Assembly (NCBI RefSeq): GCF_000092065.1
Contig: NC_009355.1
Span: 992,001 to 1,056,000, forward strand
Direction: 5' to 3'
Length of the DNA stretch: 64,000 nt
From: Ostreococcus lucimarinus CCE9901
Lineage: Eukaryota; Chlorophyta; Mamiellophyceae; Mamiellales; Bathycoccaceae
A model generated the notes under the pieces. It was not told where the DNA came from. It did no database searches and was given only the letters and a program-made list of their open reading frames with translations. Within the stretch, counting starts at the first letter, position 1; the number at the start of each line of letters is the position of its first letter. The position numbers were made by a program, and so were the translations under genes. Of the stretch, positions 52,846-64,000 are shown in pieces.

Positions 52846-55800
52846 TCAGTTGTTCTTGGACGTCACGCCCGGATAACCGCGCCAGACCTTGCCGATATCC
52901 GGGAACCATCCCGAGGCGGCGGGGCGAAGCGCGGGATGGGTGTAGATTTCGCCACCGAAATCTGTCGGCGGCGCCGCAGTGGCTTCGCTGAGAGGGACGG
53001 CCCAAGAGCTCGCGCTGCCGAATTCGGCGCGGAACTTTCTGTAGACCTTGAAGAGGTAATAGGGGACGGTGGCGTACAAAACGGCGCCTTGAATGTACGC
53101 CTGTTTGCTGAATAGCACGCAGGACAAGAACGTCTGGGCGACGACGAGAGACAGGATGACGAGCTGAGTAAACGTGAACCATACCGAACCGTTTGATTCG
53201 TATCCTCGCTCGTACACGTACAAGACGTGGTAACGCCAGATGACGAAGTTGGTGATGTAAAACAAGGCGGCGGCGAGTGGAATGAGCGGTGCGATGCAAA
53301 CGAATGTCAAACCAATGACCATGATGAGCATAAAGACGCCGGTTTCGCGACCCATGCGAACGGCTCGTGGAGAGTACAGACGAGTCTTGTCTCGCGACGT
53401 TCGCGCGCACGAGCCGCGTTTTTCGCACCAGAAAATATCAGCCGCCAGACAGAATGATCCCGGGTGGGGGAGCAACAGGCGCTGCACGGGGAGGTAGATT
53501 GCGCGGAAAACGATGAAAAGCAAGAAGAAATTGCTGCTCAGCGGCAAGACGCGACCAAATTGTAACTGTACCTCGTTCAACGAAACGTTGCTCGAGCTAA
53601 GCGTCGTCGTGAAGAGACTTAACGCGCCGCCAAAGATACCTCCAAGCAATACGTTCAACGCCCCCCACGCCCAATAGAAACGTAGAAATCGACGATCTGT
53701 AGCGGCTAACGATACATGAACGTTTTGTCTCTGCACCAAATACATCATGTAGAAGGAGATGACAAAAACTTCCCAGAGCGTAAGGATAATCGGTGGGAGG
53801 ACGCCCGAGATTATCGCGGCGTAAACCTTGGCATCATCCGAGCAATACCAGTCCAAAGCTGCCCCGCTATTGATAACATCATCTCCTTCGCGCACCTGAC
53901 ACACACTGGTCACCGCTGTCGCGAACATACCGGTCGGGAAGATCATCAAAGCTATGATGAAGGGCCAGATAGCGAGCGCTCGGGCACGGTTATCTGTCGA
54001 ATTGTGTAGAAGCGTCGGCCAATTGACGTCATCCGGACCGGGTGCGGGTAGAGCGCGGTATACTCTGTGCGACGCGCGCGAAATAACACACTGCGCTGCC
54101 GTACTCGCGGAGACCTGGTTTTCAAAGACTGCAAAGGCGCAAGGTCCCGGGGACCCTTCCCAAGTCGTCTTGCGCACGCAGATGATTGCCTCATCAATTG
54201 CTTCGAGCTGCGCTTCCAAAACCGCAACCTGCTCTGACAACGCGAGCTTACGCAAATTTTTCGGAGGCCTAAGCACATCGGCGAAAGCTTTTTTGAATTC
54301 TTTCCAGTTGTGGCCCAATTGCAATGTTCCTTTTTCAACCTCGCAAAGTCTCGTCCCAAATTTGTACGTCAACGCCTTCGGCGACTGCGTTTCCGGTATC
54401 ATGCCCTCGCGCGCCATTAACATCCTAATTCTCGTTATCATATTCTTACATTCATCACGGCTGTCCAAAAGCGCATCCGCTGGACGGTGATCAAAGATGG
54501 GTATTAAGCCTCTGAACTCATCGCCGTAAATATACTCGAGCGTCGCCTCAACTTCTCGCAAGCCGCGTACTCTCACCTCTTCGCCATTTTCGCCCATGGC
54601 TCGAACGAATGGGATATCGGTGATTAAAACCGTGTAGCTGGACGCCCAGACACTCACGATTTGATTCGTGTTCGTATCAAACGCGTTGACGGTGCGTATA
54701 CTGTCAACATCGGGCACCGCCGACGGAGCTTCTTGTAGATAATCGCCCACGCACAAGGACGCCCGCGTCACCGGAGACGTCGCGCTGAGAGGAGACTCTG
54801 GATCGTCGAATAAAGATGTCAGATTTCTCTTCGGCTCTTCGCCCTCCATCGTTTGTCGCTCTGGAACTTCTAGTGGTCGTCCATCAGTGCGAGGATTAGG
54901 TTTGGATCCCGTTCCTTTAAACTGGTGCGTAACGTCCAGGCCGACCCACCAATCGTGCGCGATCGATGTTTCGGCGCGAATTTGGACACCTTCACTGCCA
55001 CGGCCGCCGCAGCGAACGGCCTCGCCCGCGTCTTCGAGAGACTTTACTCTCGCGAGCGCTTTCTTCACAGCTGGAGTGAGCGCAATATTCTCCACAGGCA
55101 AGTCCTCCATCGTAGGCATTCGATTGTGTTTACCACGTCGCGGCGATTTCGTAGGGCTTACGAGCCAGGCCAAATTGTCAGCACTCCCTCGTTGATTGAT
55201 GACACCTTCCATGAGCTGCTTCGTGCCGATATCTTCGCGAGAAGTCACGCGGTGCATACCAGACGCCTGCGCCGCCTCGTGCTCTCGAAGCGTTTGACTA
55301 ACGGAAGCCGGCATCGCTCCCAACGATCCAAACGAACCCATCCGGAGCTTTCGTCGTTCTCTTCGTTTAGCAACTGCTGGCGGCTCTGAAACAGGCGGAT
55401 TGACATTCAGATCCAGGTCGTCCGAGTTTTCACCCGAAGTAAACGAAGTAAAGTGCCGTGATTCCGTCACCGGTCCCGGCTCTGTTTTGTTTTCAGGTTG
55501 TGAAGAAGCTTGACTCGTCGACGCCCGGCCGAGCGTCGGTGTTACAGGTACCGAAGGTCTCCGGGCCATTTGGCGATCGTCTGCGTCGGCAGATGCGGGC
55601 GACTTGAACAAAGTTCCAGCTCCCTTCAAGCCTTGCGCGACGTTGCCAACCTGCGGAGGCGTGAGTCGCCGCGCTGTCGGCCCACCAAAAGGCGATAGAT
55701 GAGGGGTACTCGCGAAAGGTGATATCTTCACCGTCGATGACGCTAGCGTATCGCCATATGCATGCGTGGGCGATGGCTCAGTGTCGAGCTCGTGCAAACT

Positions 55801-56958
55801 CTGACGCCGCTCTTTATCTTCAAGCCTCTTGTCTACGAGCCGTGTCGACGCCGCGCGAGTGAGCAACGACTTTGCCTTGTGTGAAGTTACGTCCACAGCG
55901 CGCTTCAACAAGCCTCTTTGCTCATCTTCATACTCGTCCATCGCCGCCAGCGCATCGCATGCCGCGTTAATGTCGTCTGAATTGGCACTTTTCATCTTGC
56001 GCAATTCATCGTCGTCGATTTCAGCTCCCGCCTGCGTTCCTTGCACGAGCAACTGCTCTATGAAGTTCGACGGTTGGTGCACCACTCGCCACAGATTGGT
56101 GTCGCCGCGAGTGGTTAAATAAAGTGTTCTAAGTACCACAAACGTCGCACTGTGCTGCTTCAGAAGCCAAGTCGTGTATAAGACCATCAACCACATCCCC
56201 ACAGTGTGCAACCAAAGCACGCCTTGCTTACCTGGTATGTTTGCCACCGTTGTTAAGATCAACCCGCCTGGCACTTCCGCAGTCGTGTTCACTTTCGCGA
56301 CAATATACTGTGCGTGTTGGCGCACCATATCGTCCCCGTTCACGTGAATAGGCAACAAAATCATCATTGAAAAAATCGACAACGGCACGAATAATTGTAA
56401 CCCGAACTGACACACGCGTAAAAACGCAAACGCATCCAGCCCCGCCGTCTGGATCAGCGTCTTATCGTCCACGCGCAAAATGTGCGGAATCCAACCAAAG
56501 TAGTATCGCATCACACGCTTAAACACGCCGTCTTTTGTCGTACCATCGCGCTTCCGCGAGTGAAACGGCGGCGGCGGCTTCGTCAAATTTCGCAGTCGCA
56601 ACCGTCCGAAATAAATAGGCATCACGTGTCGCATGCGTCCGAAGAGAAGCAACCCCAAGAACGCGATTGTGGCGTAAATGCCCAAACTACGTTTCGCGCG
56701 CGCGTCGCGCCTCGTCGTCAGTCGTTTTTTCGAGCGCGTGTCGAGTCAACGTCGGTAAAAGTTCGTTTAAACGCTCGTCCGTGTCCCAAAGCTCTCTCGA
56801 CGCGCGCGTCGCGTCGCGCGCGCGCGGCGCGCGGTCACGACGTGAGGTTGCCGCATTATACGCGTCATCACGCACCCAACGTATATATCGCGGTCGCTCG
56901 TCGCGAAACGAACGCATGAAGTTCCGCTGCAGCCACTGCCGCTGGACGCGCCGCTCAT
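52846..56958 (-). CDS. OSCA/CSC1-type (TMEM63) mechanosensitive cation channel, two exons
   Basis: 1307 aa from exons 56958-56876 and 56686-52846. Osmo- or mechano-gated Ca2+-permeable channel family. Exon 1 gives a short luminal N-terminus; the splice (IYVG|LGIYATIAF) restores the first helix, LGIYATIAFLGLLLFG, followed by PIYFGRLRLR. Helices 2-3 follow (FLRVCQFGLQLFVPLSIFSMMILLP, LWLHTVGMWLMVLYTTWLL). Then comes a very long disordered, Ser/Pro-rich cytosolic insert at about 240-700, before the conserved SYTVLITDIPF strand and CVRKTTWEGSPGPCAFAVFENQVSA. The C-terminal bundle is the RSN1_7TM/DUF221 domain (WPFIIALMIFPTGMFATAV, LFIVFRAIYLPVQRLLLPHPG, FVWRYHVLYVYERGYESNG-like region). Without exon 1 there is no ATG before the first helix, so the split model is preferred. 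Confidence 0.86.
56687..56875 (-). other. Intron of OSCA-like channel gene
   Basis: 189 nt on the minus strand, donor GTGCGT, acceptor TAG, ACTGACG about 32 nt upstream of the acceptor. Two bases from exon 1 and one from exon 2 form a Gly codon. Confidence 0.78.
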
Positions 56959-57177
56959 GTCGCCGGAAGACGACGGAGCGCGCGAGACGATGCGACGGTG
57001 CGAGCGTTAGATGCGCAGACGCGATGTCGTTCGGTTCGACCGCGGCCTGTCGGCTCGCGCGCTGCCGCGCGCGCGGACGTGTGCGGCGCATGTAGGGGCG
57101 CATGTAGGCGCCAGCTGGAGGCGACGAGGCGTGGAGAGTTGGTCCAAGTCAGTTGGATTCGTTCTACTAAATGTCTT

Positions 57178-60100
57178 CTAAGCCTCGGTCAAAGATAACC
57201 GAGGTGCTATGTTCATGGATTGCAACTCTTGGAATAAGAGCTTGCACGCGTACGGGAGCTTTAACGTCGCGACTTCGGCCTCAGTTTTGCACAGCGTGCA
57301 CGCGTTCCTGCGGGTGATGTGGTGCTGGAATCCGAGCAAGCCGCACTTGGTGCAGACTTGCGCTTCGAATTGATCGGAAGAGATCATCAAACGCTCCAAA
57401 ATAAGTTGTGATGCGCCATAACCGATGAGGCAATCGCGTTCCATCTCGCCGAGGCGCAAACCACCGTCGCGGGCTCGACCTTCGGTGGGTTGGCGTGTGA
57501 GGACGACGCGAGGACCGCGCGCGCGAGCGTGCATCTTGTCCTGAACCATGTGTTTGAGCTTTTGATAGTACACTGGACCCATGAAAACGTTGACTTCAAG
57601 CGCTTCGCCGGTGATTCCACAGTGAAGCATGTCCTTGCCTTTGTAAGAGTACCCGGATTCAACCAAGGTTTGTTGAATGGCTTCAACCGTGTCTCCACCA
57701 AACGCGGTTCCGTCGTGGAAGCGGCCGCTCTCGAGTCCAGCCTTACCGCCGAGAAGTTCGATCATCTTTCCGACCGTCATACGTGACGGGAACCCGTGCG
57801 GGTTCATGATGAGGTCAGGAGTAATCCCACGTTCGCTGAACGGGAAATCTTCCTGATCGAGGATGATGCCGCAAACGCCTTTCTGGCCATGACGAGAAGA
57901 AAACTTATCACCAACTTCTGGTCGACGCGTCTGACGCACGAGCGTCTTGATATTGAATTGCCCTTCATCCGTCATTGTGAGTAAGACTTTATCAACAATC
58001 GCCGATTCACCTGCGGGACCTTTGTATGAAAGCGGATTCGAGCGATACATGGTGTCTGGCATCGCGTGCGGATTCGCCATCGGATCCCGAGTGTTCACCG
58101 GCGTTTGCTTGTTGACATAAATGTCACCAGGCTTGATGCGACCACCGACGGCGGCGATGCCATCATCATCTAATAAGTGATGTCGACTATTTTGGTTCGC
58201 GCGATGATCATCTTTGGGCCCGACGATTCGGTCCATGGTTCTATTGCTATACTTTTTCACCTGCGCAGAGTATTTGCGCAACACCGTGCACCGGCCAAAA
58301 CCTCGGTCAAGAGACGCGCGATTCATCACGATGGCGTCTTCGATGTCGTACCCACTATACGACATCACGGCAATTGTCGCATTTTGACCCGCACCGAGAC
58401 GATCATAGCCTATTAACTCTATGGTCTTTGTCTTGACGATTGGCTTTTGCGGGTATACGAGCAAGTACATCAACGTGTCCATTCGGTTTAATTGATTGAA
58501 CGCAATATTACCCATCGCTTGCTTACCCATGGCGCATTGATATGTATTTCGCGGTGACTGATTGTGATGAGGATACGGGATGATGCCAGCACAAACGCCA
58601 AGCAAAGTGAAAGGTTCAATCTCCAAGTGCGTCGTCTCGTCGTTCACCTCGTCTTCGTACAACGCAATGTACGAATTGTTCTCTTCATTCACGTCCAGGT
58701 ACTCGACTAATCCTTCGCGTAGGAAATCATTGAACGTACGATGACCATCTTTCAGCTCGTCGAGATGTTCTTGAGTCAGTAAAGGCTCACCACGCTCGAT
58801 GATGATGAGTGGTCGACACACTCGTCCACCGTCTGAAGAAATGTACACGCATCCATCCGCAGTGTACACAGAAACGAACTCACCAATTCGCCCCGCCCGT
58901 CGCAGCTTTCTAAACGCGTGCGAGAACGCTTCGGGTTGCGCGTGCACGCCGAGCAGGGAACCGTTCATCAAAACGTGCGCACCAGACGGCGAATGCATCT
59001 CACCGGCGTTTAACCACGTAAGCGGTTCTACACCGAGCGCGTGTGCTAAACGGCGAAGCGGCTCCTCCTCGTCATCCGTCGTGACGTGCGTCATCAGCGC
59101 CAAGTTTTTTACGAGCCCGCATGACTCTCCTTCGGGAGTGTCACTCGGGCAGAGCATCCCCCATTGACTCGGTTGTAACGCCCGCGGACCGGAAACCTTT
59201 CTGGTCTTTTCAAACTGAGACGTTATGCGCGTCATCATACCGAGCGCGCTGATGAAACTCAGTCGACTCAGCACTTGAGTCACGCCTTTTCGTTCCATTC
59301 TAAAACGCTTTACCGTCCAGTTACCGCTCGAAATTGCGTGTTCCAGGCCGTTACTCAGGGTGTCTTGACGAATGCACTTTAAGATGTCAAACTGCGTCGC
59401 ACGATTTGCTTTGGAAAGCACGGCGTCGGCTTGTCGCTTCAAATCAGCGTTCAAACGTTTGAAGCAATCTTCAAACAATAGGGCAATGAGCTGACCGGCG
59501 AGTTCAAGACGCTTGTTACCATAGTAGTCCTTGTCATCGATCTGCGTCGGGTCGAGCATCGCGTTCAGAATTCTGCGAACCATGATGGAAATGTAAGCGC
59601 ACTTTTGCCTAAAGTCATACGACGTCACGGGCACGTGTGCGAGTACGACGCCGGCAAGAATGTCGCGCGCTTCATCTACGCGCGATCTACCGAAGTTTCG
59701 CACACCCGGTCTATTCGTCATGTGCGTCTTCACCACGCGCACCTTGTTCGCGCAATACTCTAGCGCCTGCTGCGTAGTGAAAACTCCAGCTGCTTGACAC
59801 TCCTGTAAAGTCGGCCCCAAAAGCATCGCGTACGCTGGTTCCGATCCGATCATTTGCACCGCTTCTTGATCGCTCTCCAACCCCATTGCCTTGAGAACGA
59901 TCATGATTGGAATGTCGTCCGCAAACGTGTTGTGTCGAAGGTAGAACTTTCCGTGCTTGACTACGATGTTTGTCTTACTCTTCCGTTCGTGCGTCGACGA
60001 AGTCACCGATGCCCCAATCTCTCCTTTGGCGTCGACTTCTATGATAATTCTATTCTTGCTCAACTGCTCTTGAATCAAAATCACTTTCTCCACGCCCTTG

Positions 60101-60696
60101 ACGATGAAGTATCCACCCGGATCCAACGGACACTCCCCCAACCTCGCCAATTCGTCCTCATTTTTTCCGGTCAACACACACCGCGAGCTTCGCAGCATCA
60201 AAGGAATCCGTCCAATAACGACGCCACCCACACCATTCTTCGCCTGACGCGTCACGATCTCCTTCCCACGCGTGTACTCCACATCCACCGTAATCGGCGC
60301 CGCGTACGTCATGTCTCGCAATCGACACTGCTGCGGCGTTATTTCCTCCACCACGTAATCTTCCTCCACGCTCGGTCGTCCAACGTGTATATTCGTGTAC
60401 TTCAGGTAAAAGTTTGGATCACTATCGCACGTCACTCGCTCGTTCGCCTTGGCGTGAATGATTTTTTTGATCTCCTCGTTCACCAGGTAGTTGAACGAGT
60501 CGATGTGCTGCCTGACCAGCCCTCTCACCTTGAGAAACGCCGGCAGGAGCTCGTATTTATCCTCCAACGTCGCGATCGGAGCGGTGATCTTCGAGGGGTC
60601 GCGCGTGAGGCAGTCCATGGCGCTCGCATCGCTCGCATCCGGCGCTCGCGCGCTCGATTTGCGCGGCTTTTTCGCGCCGCCGCCGGTATTCGTCAT
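57178..60696 (-). CDS. RPC2: RNA polymerase III second-largest subunit
   Basis: 1172 aa from ATG 60696 (the frame is open further to 60936 without ATG). Catalytic core subunit of RNA polymerase III, which makes tRNA and 5S rRNA. The N-terminus [29 protein letters not shown] and [10 protein letters not shown] are RPC2-specific rather than Pol I or II. Conserved blocks include [82 protein letters not shown] and [16 protein letters not shown]. The C-terminal zinc site is C1115, C1118, C1133, C1136. It has no introns. It lies about 219 bp from the divergent-looking 5' end of the OSCA gene, but both are on the minus strand. Confidence 0.95.
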   Translation of the reverse strand: MTNTGGGAKKPRKSSARAPDASDASAMDCLTRDPSKITAPIATLEDKYELLPAFLKVRGLVRQHIDSFNYLVNEEIKKIIHAKANERVTCDSDPNFYLKYTNIHVGRPSVEEDYVVEEITPQQCRLRDMTYAAPITVDVEYTRGKEIVTRQAKNGVGGVVIGRIPLMLRSSRCVLTGKNEDELARLGECPLDPGGYFIVKGVEKVILIQEQLSKNRIIIEVDAKGEIGASVTSSTHERKSKTNIVVKHGKFYLRHNTFADDIPIMIVLKAMGLESDQEAVQMIGSEPAYAMLLGPTLQECQAAGVFTTQQALEYCANKVRVVKTHMTNRPGVRNFGRSRVDEARDILAGVVLAHVPVTSYDFRQKCAYISIMVRRILNAMLDPTQIDDKDYYGNKRLELAGQLIALLFEDCFKRLNADLKRQADAVLSKANRATQFDILKCIRQDTLSNGLEHAISSGNWTVKRFRMERKGVTQVLSRLSFISALGMMTRITSQFEKTRKVSGPRALQPSQWGMLCPSDTPEGESCGLVKNLALMTHVTTDDEEEPLRRLAHALGVEPLTWLNAGEMHSPSGAHVLMNGSLLGVHAQPEAFSHAFRKLRRAGRIGEFVSVYTADGCVYISSDGGRVCRPLIIIERGEPLLTQEHLDELKDGHRTFNDFLREGLVEYLDVNEENNSYIALYEDEVNDETTHLEIEPFTLLGVCAGIIPYPHHNQSPRNTYQCAMGKQAMGNIAFNQLNRMDTLMYLLVYPQKPIVKTKTIELIGYDRLGAGQNATIAVMSYSGYDIEDAIVMNRASLDRGFGRCTVLRKYSAQVKKYSNRTMDRIVGPKDDHRANQNSRHHLLDDDGIAAVGGRIKPGDIYVNKQTPVNTRDPMANPHAMPDTMYRSNPLSYKGPAGESAIVDKVLLTMTDEGQFNIKTLVRQTRRPEVGDKFSSRHGQKGVCGIILDQEDFPFSERGITPDLIMNPHGFPSRMTVGKMIELLGGKAGLESGRFHDGTAFGGDTVEAIQQTLVESGYSYKGKDMLHCGITGEALEVNVFMGPVYYQKLKHMVQDKMHARARGPRVVLTRQPTEGRARDGGLRLGEMERDCLIGYGASQLILERLMISSDQFEAQVCTKCGLLGFQHHITRRNACTLCKTEAEVATLKLPYACKLLFQELQSMNIAPRLSLTEA

Positions 60697-60954
60697 GCCG
60701 GCGGCGATGTCGTCGATCGTCGCGTCGCTCGCGCGCTGTGACGGCGCGCGACTGCGCACGGCGCGGCGAACGGTCGATCGATCGCGTTCGGTGCGCCGCG
60801 AAGCGCGTCGGGCGTCGCGGCCGACGATCGAGGCGCTGCGAGGCGCGGTATGACGCGCCGCCCCAGAGAGCACAAGCCTCGAGCGGGACGAAGGCGGACG
60901 CGAGGCGAGGCGAACGGCGCTTCGAGATGCGAGCAAAGACGCGCGAGGACGTGA

Positions 60955-62703
60955 TCATTCCAAGAGTCTATCTATACGCTTAATTAAGGGTGAAGACGTC
61001 GTCTCGCGCGATGGCGTCGCGCTCGGTAAGCGCGGCGCGTCTTGAGCGGCGGCGGCGGCGAGTCGATTTTGCTCGTCGCGAAGCTGGTCGGGGGGAAGCG
61101 ACGGTTTGGTCGGGAGTCCGGCAAGCTCGGCGCGCGTGAGGCCGTCTTCACCGGATGCGCCCAACATTGCGTGATCGGTGTCTTTTTCTTCGAAGAAGCC
61201 CGAACCCGGGTCGATGCGTTCCTCGGGAAGAGCCGCGAATTTGTCGCGACCGCCGTTCGGCAGTAAGCCTTGCGTGCCCTTGCCTTTGAGCGCCTTGACC
61301 TCGTCCCAAGTGAGAGTTGGGGTTTTGTACGTCGCCAAGTACTCGCCACCTTCACGTTTGTACACGTCGAGGAATTCTTCGGTTTGGCCCCGAATCGCGC
61401 GCGGGTATTGGAGTAAGAGATCCAACTCGCCGGCGTCGAGCGATAACAACTTGTCCATGACGGGTTGCGGGAGCTCGGGGTAGTGCTCGTAAATCCGCGC
61501 CTTCATCATCTCGTAAAAGTAGTAGTATTTGGGACGCGGGCGAATGTACTCTGGCACGTTTTCCCATTTGTCCTCATCGAGCCACTTCAGCGCGTCCTCG
61601 ACGCTGGTTTCTTCGCGCGAGAGCACGTCGCGAATCTCACTCGAGAGCTTGGCGACAAGTCGAAGAAATTCTCGTCCGTACTCTTCCACGGTAGCATCCA
61701 ACTCCAACGCACGCTTCATCCACAGCGCCGACGCGACTTGGGCGTCGACGATCAGAGCGTCACTGTACGCACCTCGCGACGACTGGCTCGCCACTTCAAC
61801 GCGCGACACGTGGTTGTGCACGAGGTCTTGTTCGATGGCGAGCGCGTAACCGTGATACGCGCGCGCCCACGCGGGATAGTACGCCAACGCCACGCGATAG
61901 TCCTTCACAGCCTGAGCGTAGTTACCGACGTGTGCGTACGCCTCGGCGCGCAAGCCGCTCAAGAAGCCTCGTCGCATCGCGCTCGTCTTGAGAGAATCGC
62001 CTATGGAGAGGAAAAATATTTCGGCGAGCTCGGAGCGCCAACGAGATTCTACACCCACGGCACAATCCACCAACGTCTGCGCCATCGCGTGTAGACTCAT
62101 GCGCTCTGACTCCGGTTTCACCGGTTTCAGCCATTTCCCATCCCGCGGCGAAACTGGGTTGGGCATTTCGCCCTCCGAAATCGTCGACGCGTACATGGCG
62201 CACGCCTCCGTCATCTCCACGCGCGCCGCGCACTCAACCAACTTCAACCGCACATCCTCATCTTTCGGCGCCATTCTCCTCGCGTCTAACAAAACCGCGA
62301 CAGCGTCCAAGGTCGCTCCCAATCCCATGCTCGCCACGCCCGAGCGATACAACGCCTTCGCCATCAACCTCGCCGCGTTCGACTCTCCTTCGCGCTCGCT
62401 CGCGACCAGGCCCTTCAACAGCTCCACCGCCCCATTCGCGTCCCTTCGCGCGCCATCGTAATCCGTCAACTTCAACGCCATCAACGACCGATTCACGAGC
62501 GCTCTCGCGAGATCCAACTCCTCCGCGTGCGCCGTGCGATCGTTCACGCACAGCGTAAAGTGCATGTACGCATCCATCCAGTTTTCAGTCCGCGCCAAGT
62601 GTTTCGCCGCCCGGTCGATCGCGTCGTACTCCCCCTTGGACGCGACGACGCGCGTCGCTTTTTTTCCCGCGTCCTCCGCGATCGCGTCCACCGCGCGCAC
62701 CAT
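60955..62703 (-). CDS. TPR-type helical-repeat protein of unknown function
   Basis: 582 aa from ATG 62703. Residues 25-330 are helical with tetratricopeptide-like periodicity: DAYMHFTLCVNDRTAHAEELDLARALVNRSLMALKLTDYDGARRDANGAVELL, ARLMAKALYRSGVASMGLGATLDAVAVLLDARRMAPKD, and AEAYAHVGNYAQAVKDYRVALAYYPAWARAYHGYALAIEQD. The middle has acidic and aromatic-rich YIRPRPKYYYFYEMMKARIYEHYPELP. The C-terminal 100 residues are mixed and probably flexible. It could be a chaperone adaptor; that is a guess. The open frame further upstream to 63447 is a shadow of the ligase gene. The start is 81 bp from the divergent ligase ATG. Confidence 0.65.
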   Translation of the reverse strand: MVRAVDAIAEDAGKKATRVVASKGEYDAIDRAAKHLARTENWMDAYMHFTLCVNDRTAHAEELDLARALVNRSLMALKLTDYDGARRDANGAVELLKGLVASEREGESNAARLMAKALYRSGVASMGLGATLDAVAVLLDARRMAPKDEDVRLKLVECAARVEMTEACAMYASTISEGEMPNPVSPRDGKWLKPVKPESERMSLHAMAQTLVDCAVGVESRWRSELAEIFFLSIGDSLKTSAMRRGFLSGLRAEAYAHVGNYAQAVKDYRVALAYYPAWARAYHGYALAIEQDLVHNHVSRVEVASQSSRGAYSDALIVDAQVASALWMKRALELDATVEEYGREFLRLVAKLSSEIRDVLSREETSVEDALKWLDEDKWENVPEYIRPRPKYYYFYEMMKARIYEHYPELPQPVMDKLLSLDAGELDLLLQYPRAIRGQTEEFLDVYKREGGEYLATYKTPTLTWDEVKALKGKGTQGLLPNGGRDKFAALPEERIDPGSGFFEEKDTDHAMLGASGEDGLTRAELAGLPTKPSLPPDQLRDEQNRLAAAAAQDAPRLPSATPSRETTSSPLIKRIDRLLE

Positions 62704-62784
62704 CTCGCGCCGTCGCGGTGTGCCGTTCGGTCGTTCGAAACGCTTCAAAAACGCTCGCGAAACCGGCGACCGGAAAAGCGTCAC

Positions 62785-64000
62785 ATGTCGGCGCGTCCGC
62801 ACGTCGTCGATCGCGCGCTCGCGGCGTACGGCGGCGCGCGCGACGCGCGGACGGGCGCATACATCGGCGGTGCGCGCGCCGACGCCGCGCTCGCGACGTA
62901 CGCGCGCGACGACACGCGCGACGCGCGCGCGACGAAACGCGCGACGAATGGGTTGGCGTTCGCGCGGTCGGTCGACGCGACGGCGCGCGATCTCGCGGGA
63001 TTCGGCGCGAGAAACGCGGTCGTCGCGCTCGGGATAGAGTGCTCGGAGACGTTCCTGAGGTACTGGTTGGCGTGCGCGCAGTGCGGGGCGTGCGCGGCGC
63101 CGTTGAATGGGCGCTGGGACGCGGCGGAGGCGGCGGCGGCGGCGCGAGACGCGGGCGCGGAGGTGGTGATTCTGGACGACGCGCACGACGCGCGGTGGTC
63201 GAAAGCGGGATTTAGGGACGTTGGAATCGTAGTGTTCGATGCGTCGCCCGAGGAGGGGTCGGGCGATGAGGATGAGGGTTGGACAAAGGCGTACAGACGC
63301 CGCGCGGACGACGCGTGCGCGATGTGCTACACGAGCGGAACGTCGGGGTCGCCGAAGGCGGTGATGCTGTCGCACGGTAGCGTGTGCGCGGCGACGCGGG
63401 CGAAGTTGGAGGTAGTGGGATACGACGCGGGGGATACGTATCTGCACGTCGCGCCTCTATATCACGTCGGTGGGTTGTCGAGCGCGCACGCGACGCTCGC
63501 CGCGGGCGCGAATCACGTGTTCGTGAATAAGTTTGATCCGGACCTCGTGTTGCGCATCATCGTCGACGAAGGCGTCACGGCGTTCATCGCTGTGCCTGCG
63601 ATGATGCGCGAGCTCGTGGACTCGCGCGGTGGCGACACAGTGTTTCCGACGGTGAGGAAAATTCTCGTAGGCGCCGGGCGGCTGACCGACGAATTGTACA
63701 ACTCGATTCGGCACGTCTTTCCGAACGCTAAGGTCACGATGGCGTACGGTATGACGGAAACGACATCATCGGTGACGTTTCTTTCGCCAGAGGACGCGCG
63801 GTTTGAACTGGATGCGGATTCAACGTTTGCGGGAAACGCGGCTCCAGGGGTTGAGGTGAAAACGGACGCCGAAGGACAGCTTCTCGTTCGGGGGTCGTCG
63901 CTCATGCTCGGCTACGTCGGCGTTGATCGCACGGAGACATTCGATGCAGACGGATGGTTTGCCACGGGTGATCTCGGCGCGGTTGGGGAGGCACGGGGCG
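62785..64000 (+). CDS. AAE14: Acyl-activating enzyme, 2-succinylbenzoate-CoA ligase (AAE14/MenE)-like, 3' end cut off
   Basis: At least 405 codons from ATG 62785, open to the edge. ANL-superfamily adenylating ligase. The AMP-binding P-loop is visible as CYTSGTSGSPKAVMLSH, with motifs PLYHVGGLSS and AYGMTETTSSVTF; the GDLG acid motif TGDLGA lies near the end. The context LACAQCGACAAPLNGRW, KFDPDLVLRII, FIAVPAMMREL and RKILVGAGRLTDEL follows plant AAE14, which activates o-succinylbenzoate in phylloquinone synthesis. No clear transit peptide precedes the domain, although AAE14 acts in plastid and peroxisome in plants. Substrate assignment is by resemblance, not proof. The ligase lacks its C-terminal lid domain because the window ends. 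Confidence 0.75.
   Translation, partial: MSARPHVVDRALAAYGGARDARTGAYIGGARADAALATYARDDTRDARATKRATNGLAFARSVDATARDLAGFGARNAVVALGIECSETFLRYWLACAQCGACAAPLNGRWDAAEAAAAARDAGAEVVILDDAHDARWSKAGFRDVGIVVFDASPEEGSGDEDEGWTKAYRRRADDACAMCYTSGTSGSPKAVMLSHGSVCAATRAKLEVVGYDAGDTYLHVAPLYHVGGLSSAHATLAAGANHVFVNKFDPDLVLRIIVDEGVTAFIAVPAMMRELVDSRGGDTVFPTVRKILVGAGRLTDELYNSIRHVFPNAKVTMAYGMTETTSSVTFLSPEDARFELDADSTFAGNAAPGVEVKTDAEGQLLVRGSSLMLGYVGVDRTETFDADGWFATGDLGAVGEARG

Noticed and set aside
57030-57065. Possible tRNA B-box (GGTTCGA) upstream of the OSCA gene
   Set aside because: The consensus fails after GGTTCGA, no A-box or cloverleaf could be drawn around it.
62704-63447. N-terminal extension of the TPR protein
   Set aside because: Antisense to the AAE14-like ligase and Arg-rich; the protein makes sense from ATG 62703.

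Overview
The window looks like nuclear DNA of a very small green alga of the Mamiellales, most likely an Ostreococcus-type picoeukaryote; the species cannot be fixed from the sequence alone. Base composition is GC-rich and most genes are single open frames. Intergenic gaps are usually 50-300 bp and introns are few. Many products are eukaryotic (Pol III subunit, spliceosome, ESCRT, COG, NatA, Pescadillo), and several are nuclear-encoded plastid proteins (PsbP-like, PLGG1, plastid L17, AAE14-like, a CrtI-type desaturase).

I support 35 protein genes. Six are split by one intron each, which I placed from reading frame, splice signals and protein continuity: COG8, CHMP1, plastid L17, a Dispatched-like RND protein, DRG1 and an OSCA/CSC1-like channel. 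All six introns carry an ACTGACG heptamer 19-36 nt before the acceptor.

Layout. 1-8.3 kb: a truncated papain-type protease with two I29 prodomains, COG8, a nucleotidyltransferase, and a tail-to-tail pair of secreted Frizzled-CRD-like proteins. 8.4-17.6 kb: MFAP1, beta-carbonic anhydrase, a SpoU/TrmH methyltransferase, FMN hydrolase/riboflavin kinase, a Coa1/Tim21-like protein, NAA15. 17.6-31.5 kb: CHMP1, two SDR proteins, WDR83, a YceD-like protein, an intronless ferlin, DRE2, a PsbP-like lumen protein, a FAS1 protein. 31.5-45.8 kb: CrtI-like desaturase, plastid L17, Pescadillo, an unrecognised coiled-coil protein, a D-type-like cyclin, the Dispatched-like transporter, a TRF-like Myb protein. 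45.8-64 kb: a GT25-like protein, a C2 protein, DRG1, a lysine methyltransferase-like protein, PLGG1, an OSCA channel, RPC2, a TPR protein and the start of an AAE14-like ligase that runs off the end.

There is no operon logic. Genes are packed as divergent pairs sharing very short promoters (down to 81 bp) and convergent pairs with gaps as small as 33 bp. The most interesting content is a group of membrane or secreted modules best known from animals (Frizzled-like CRD pair, Dispatched-like RND, ferlin) in a minimal alga, plus the double-prodomain protease. No mobile elements, CRISPR arrays, rRNA or tRNA genes were recognised.
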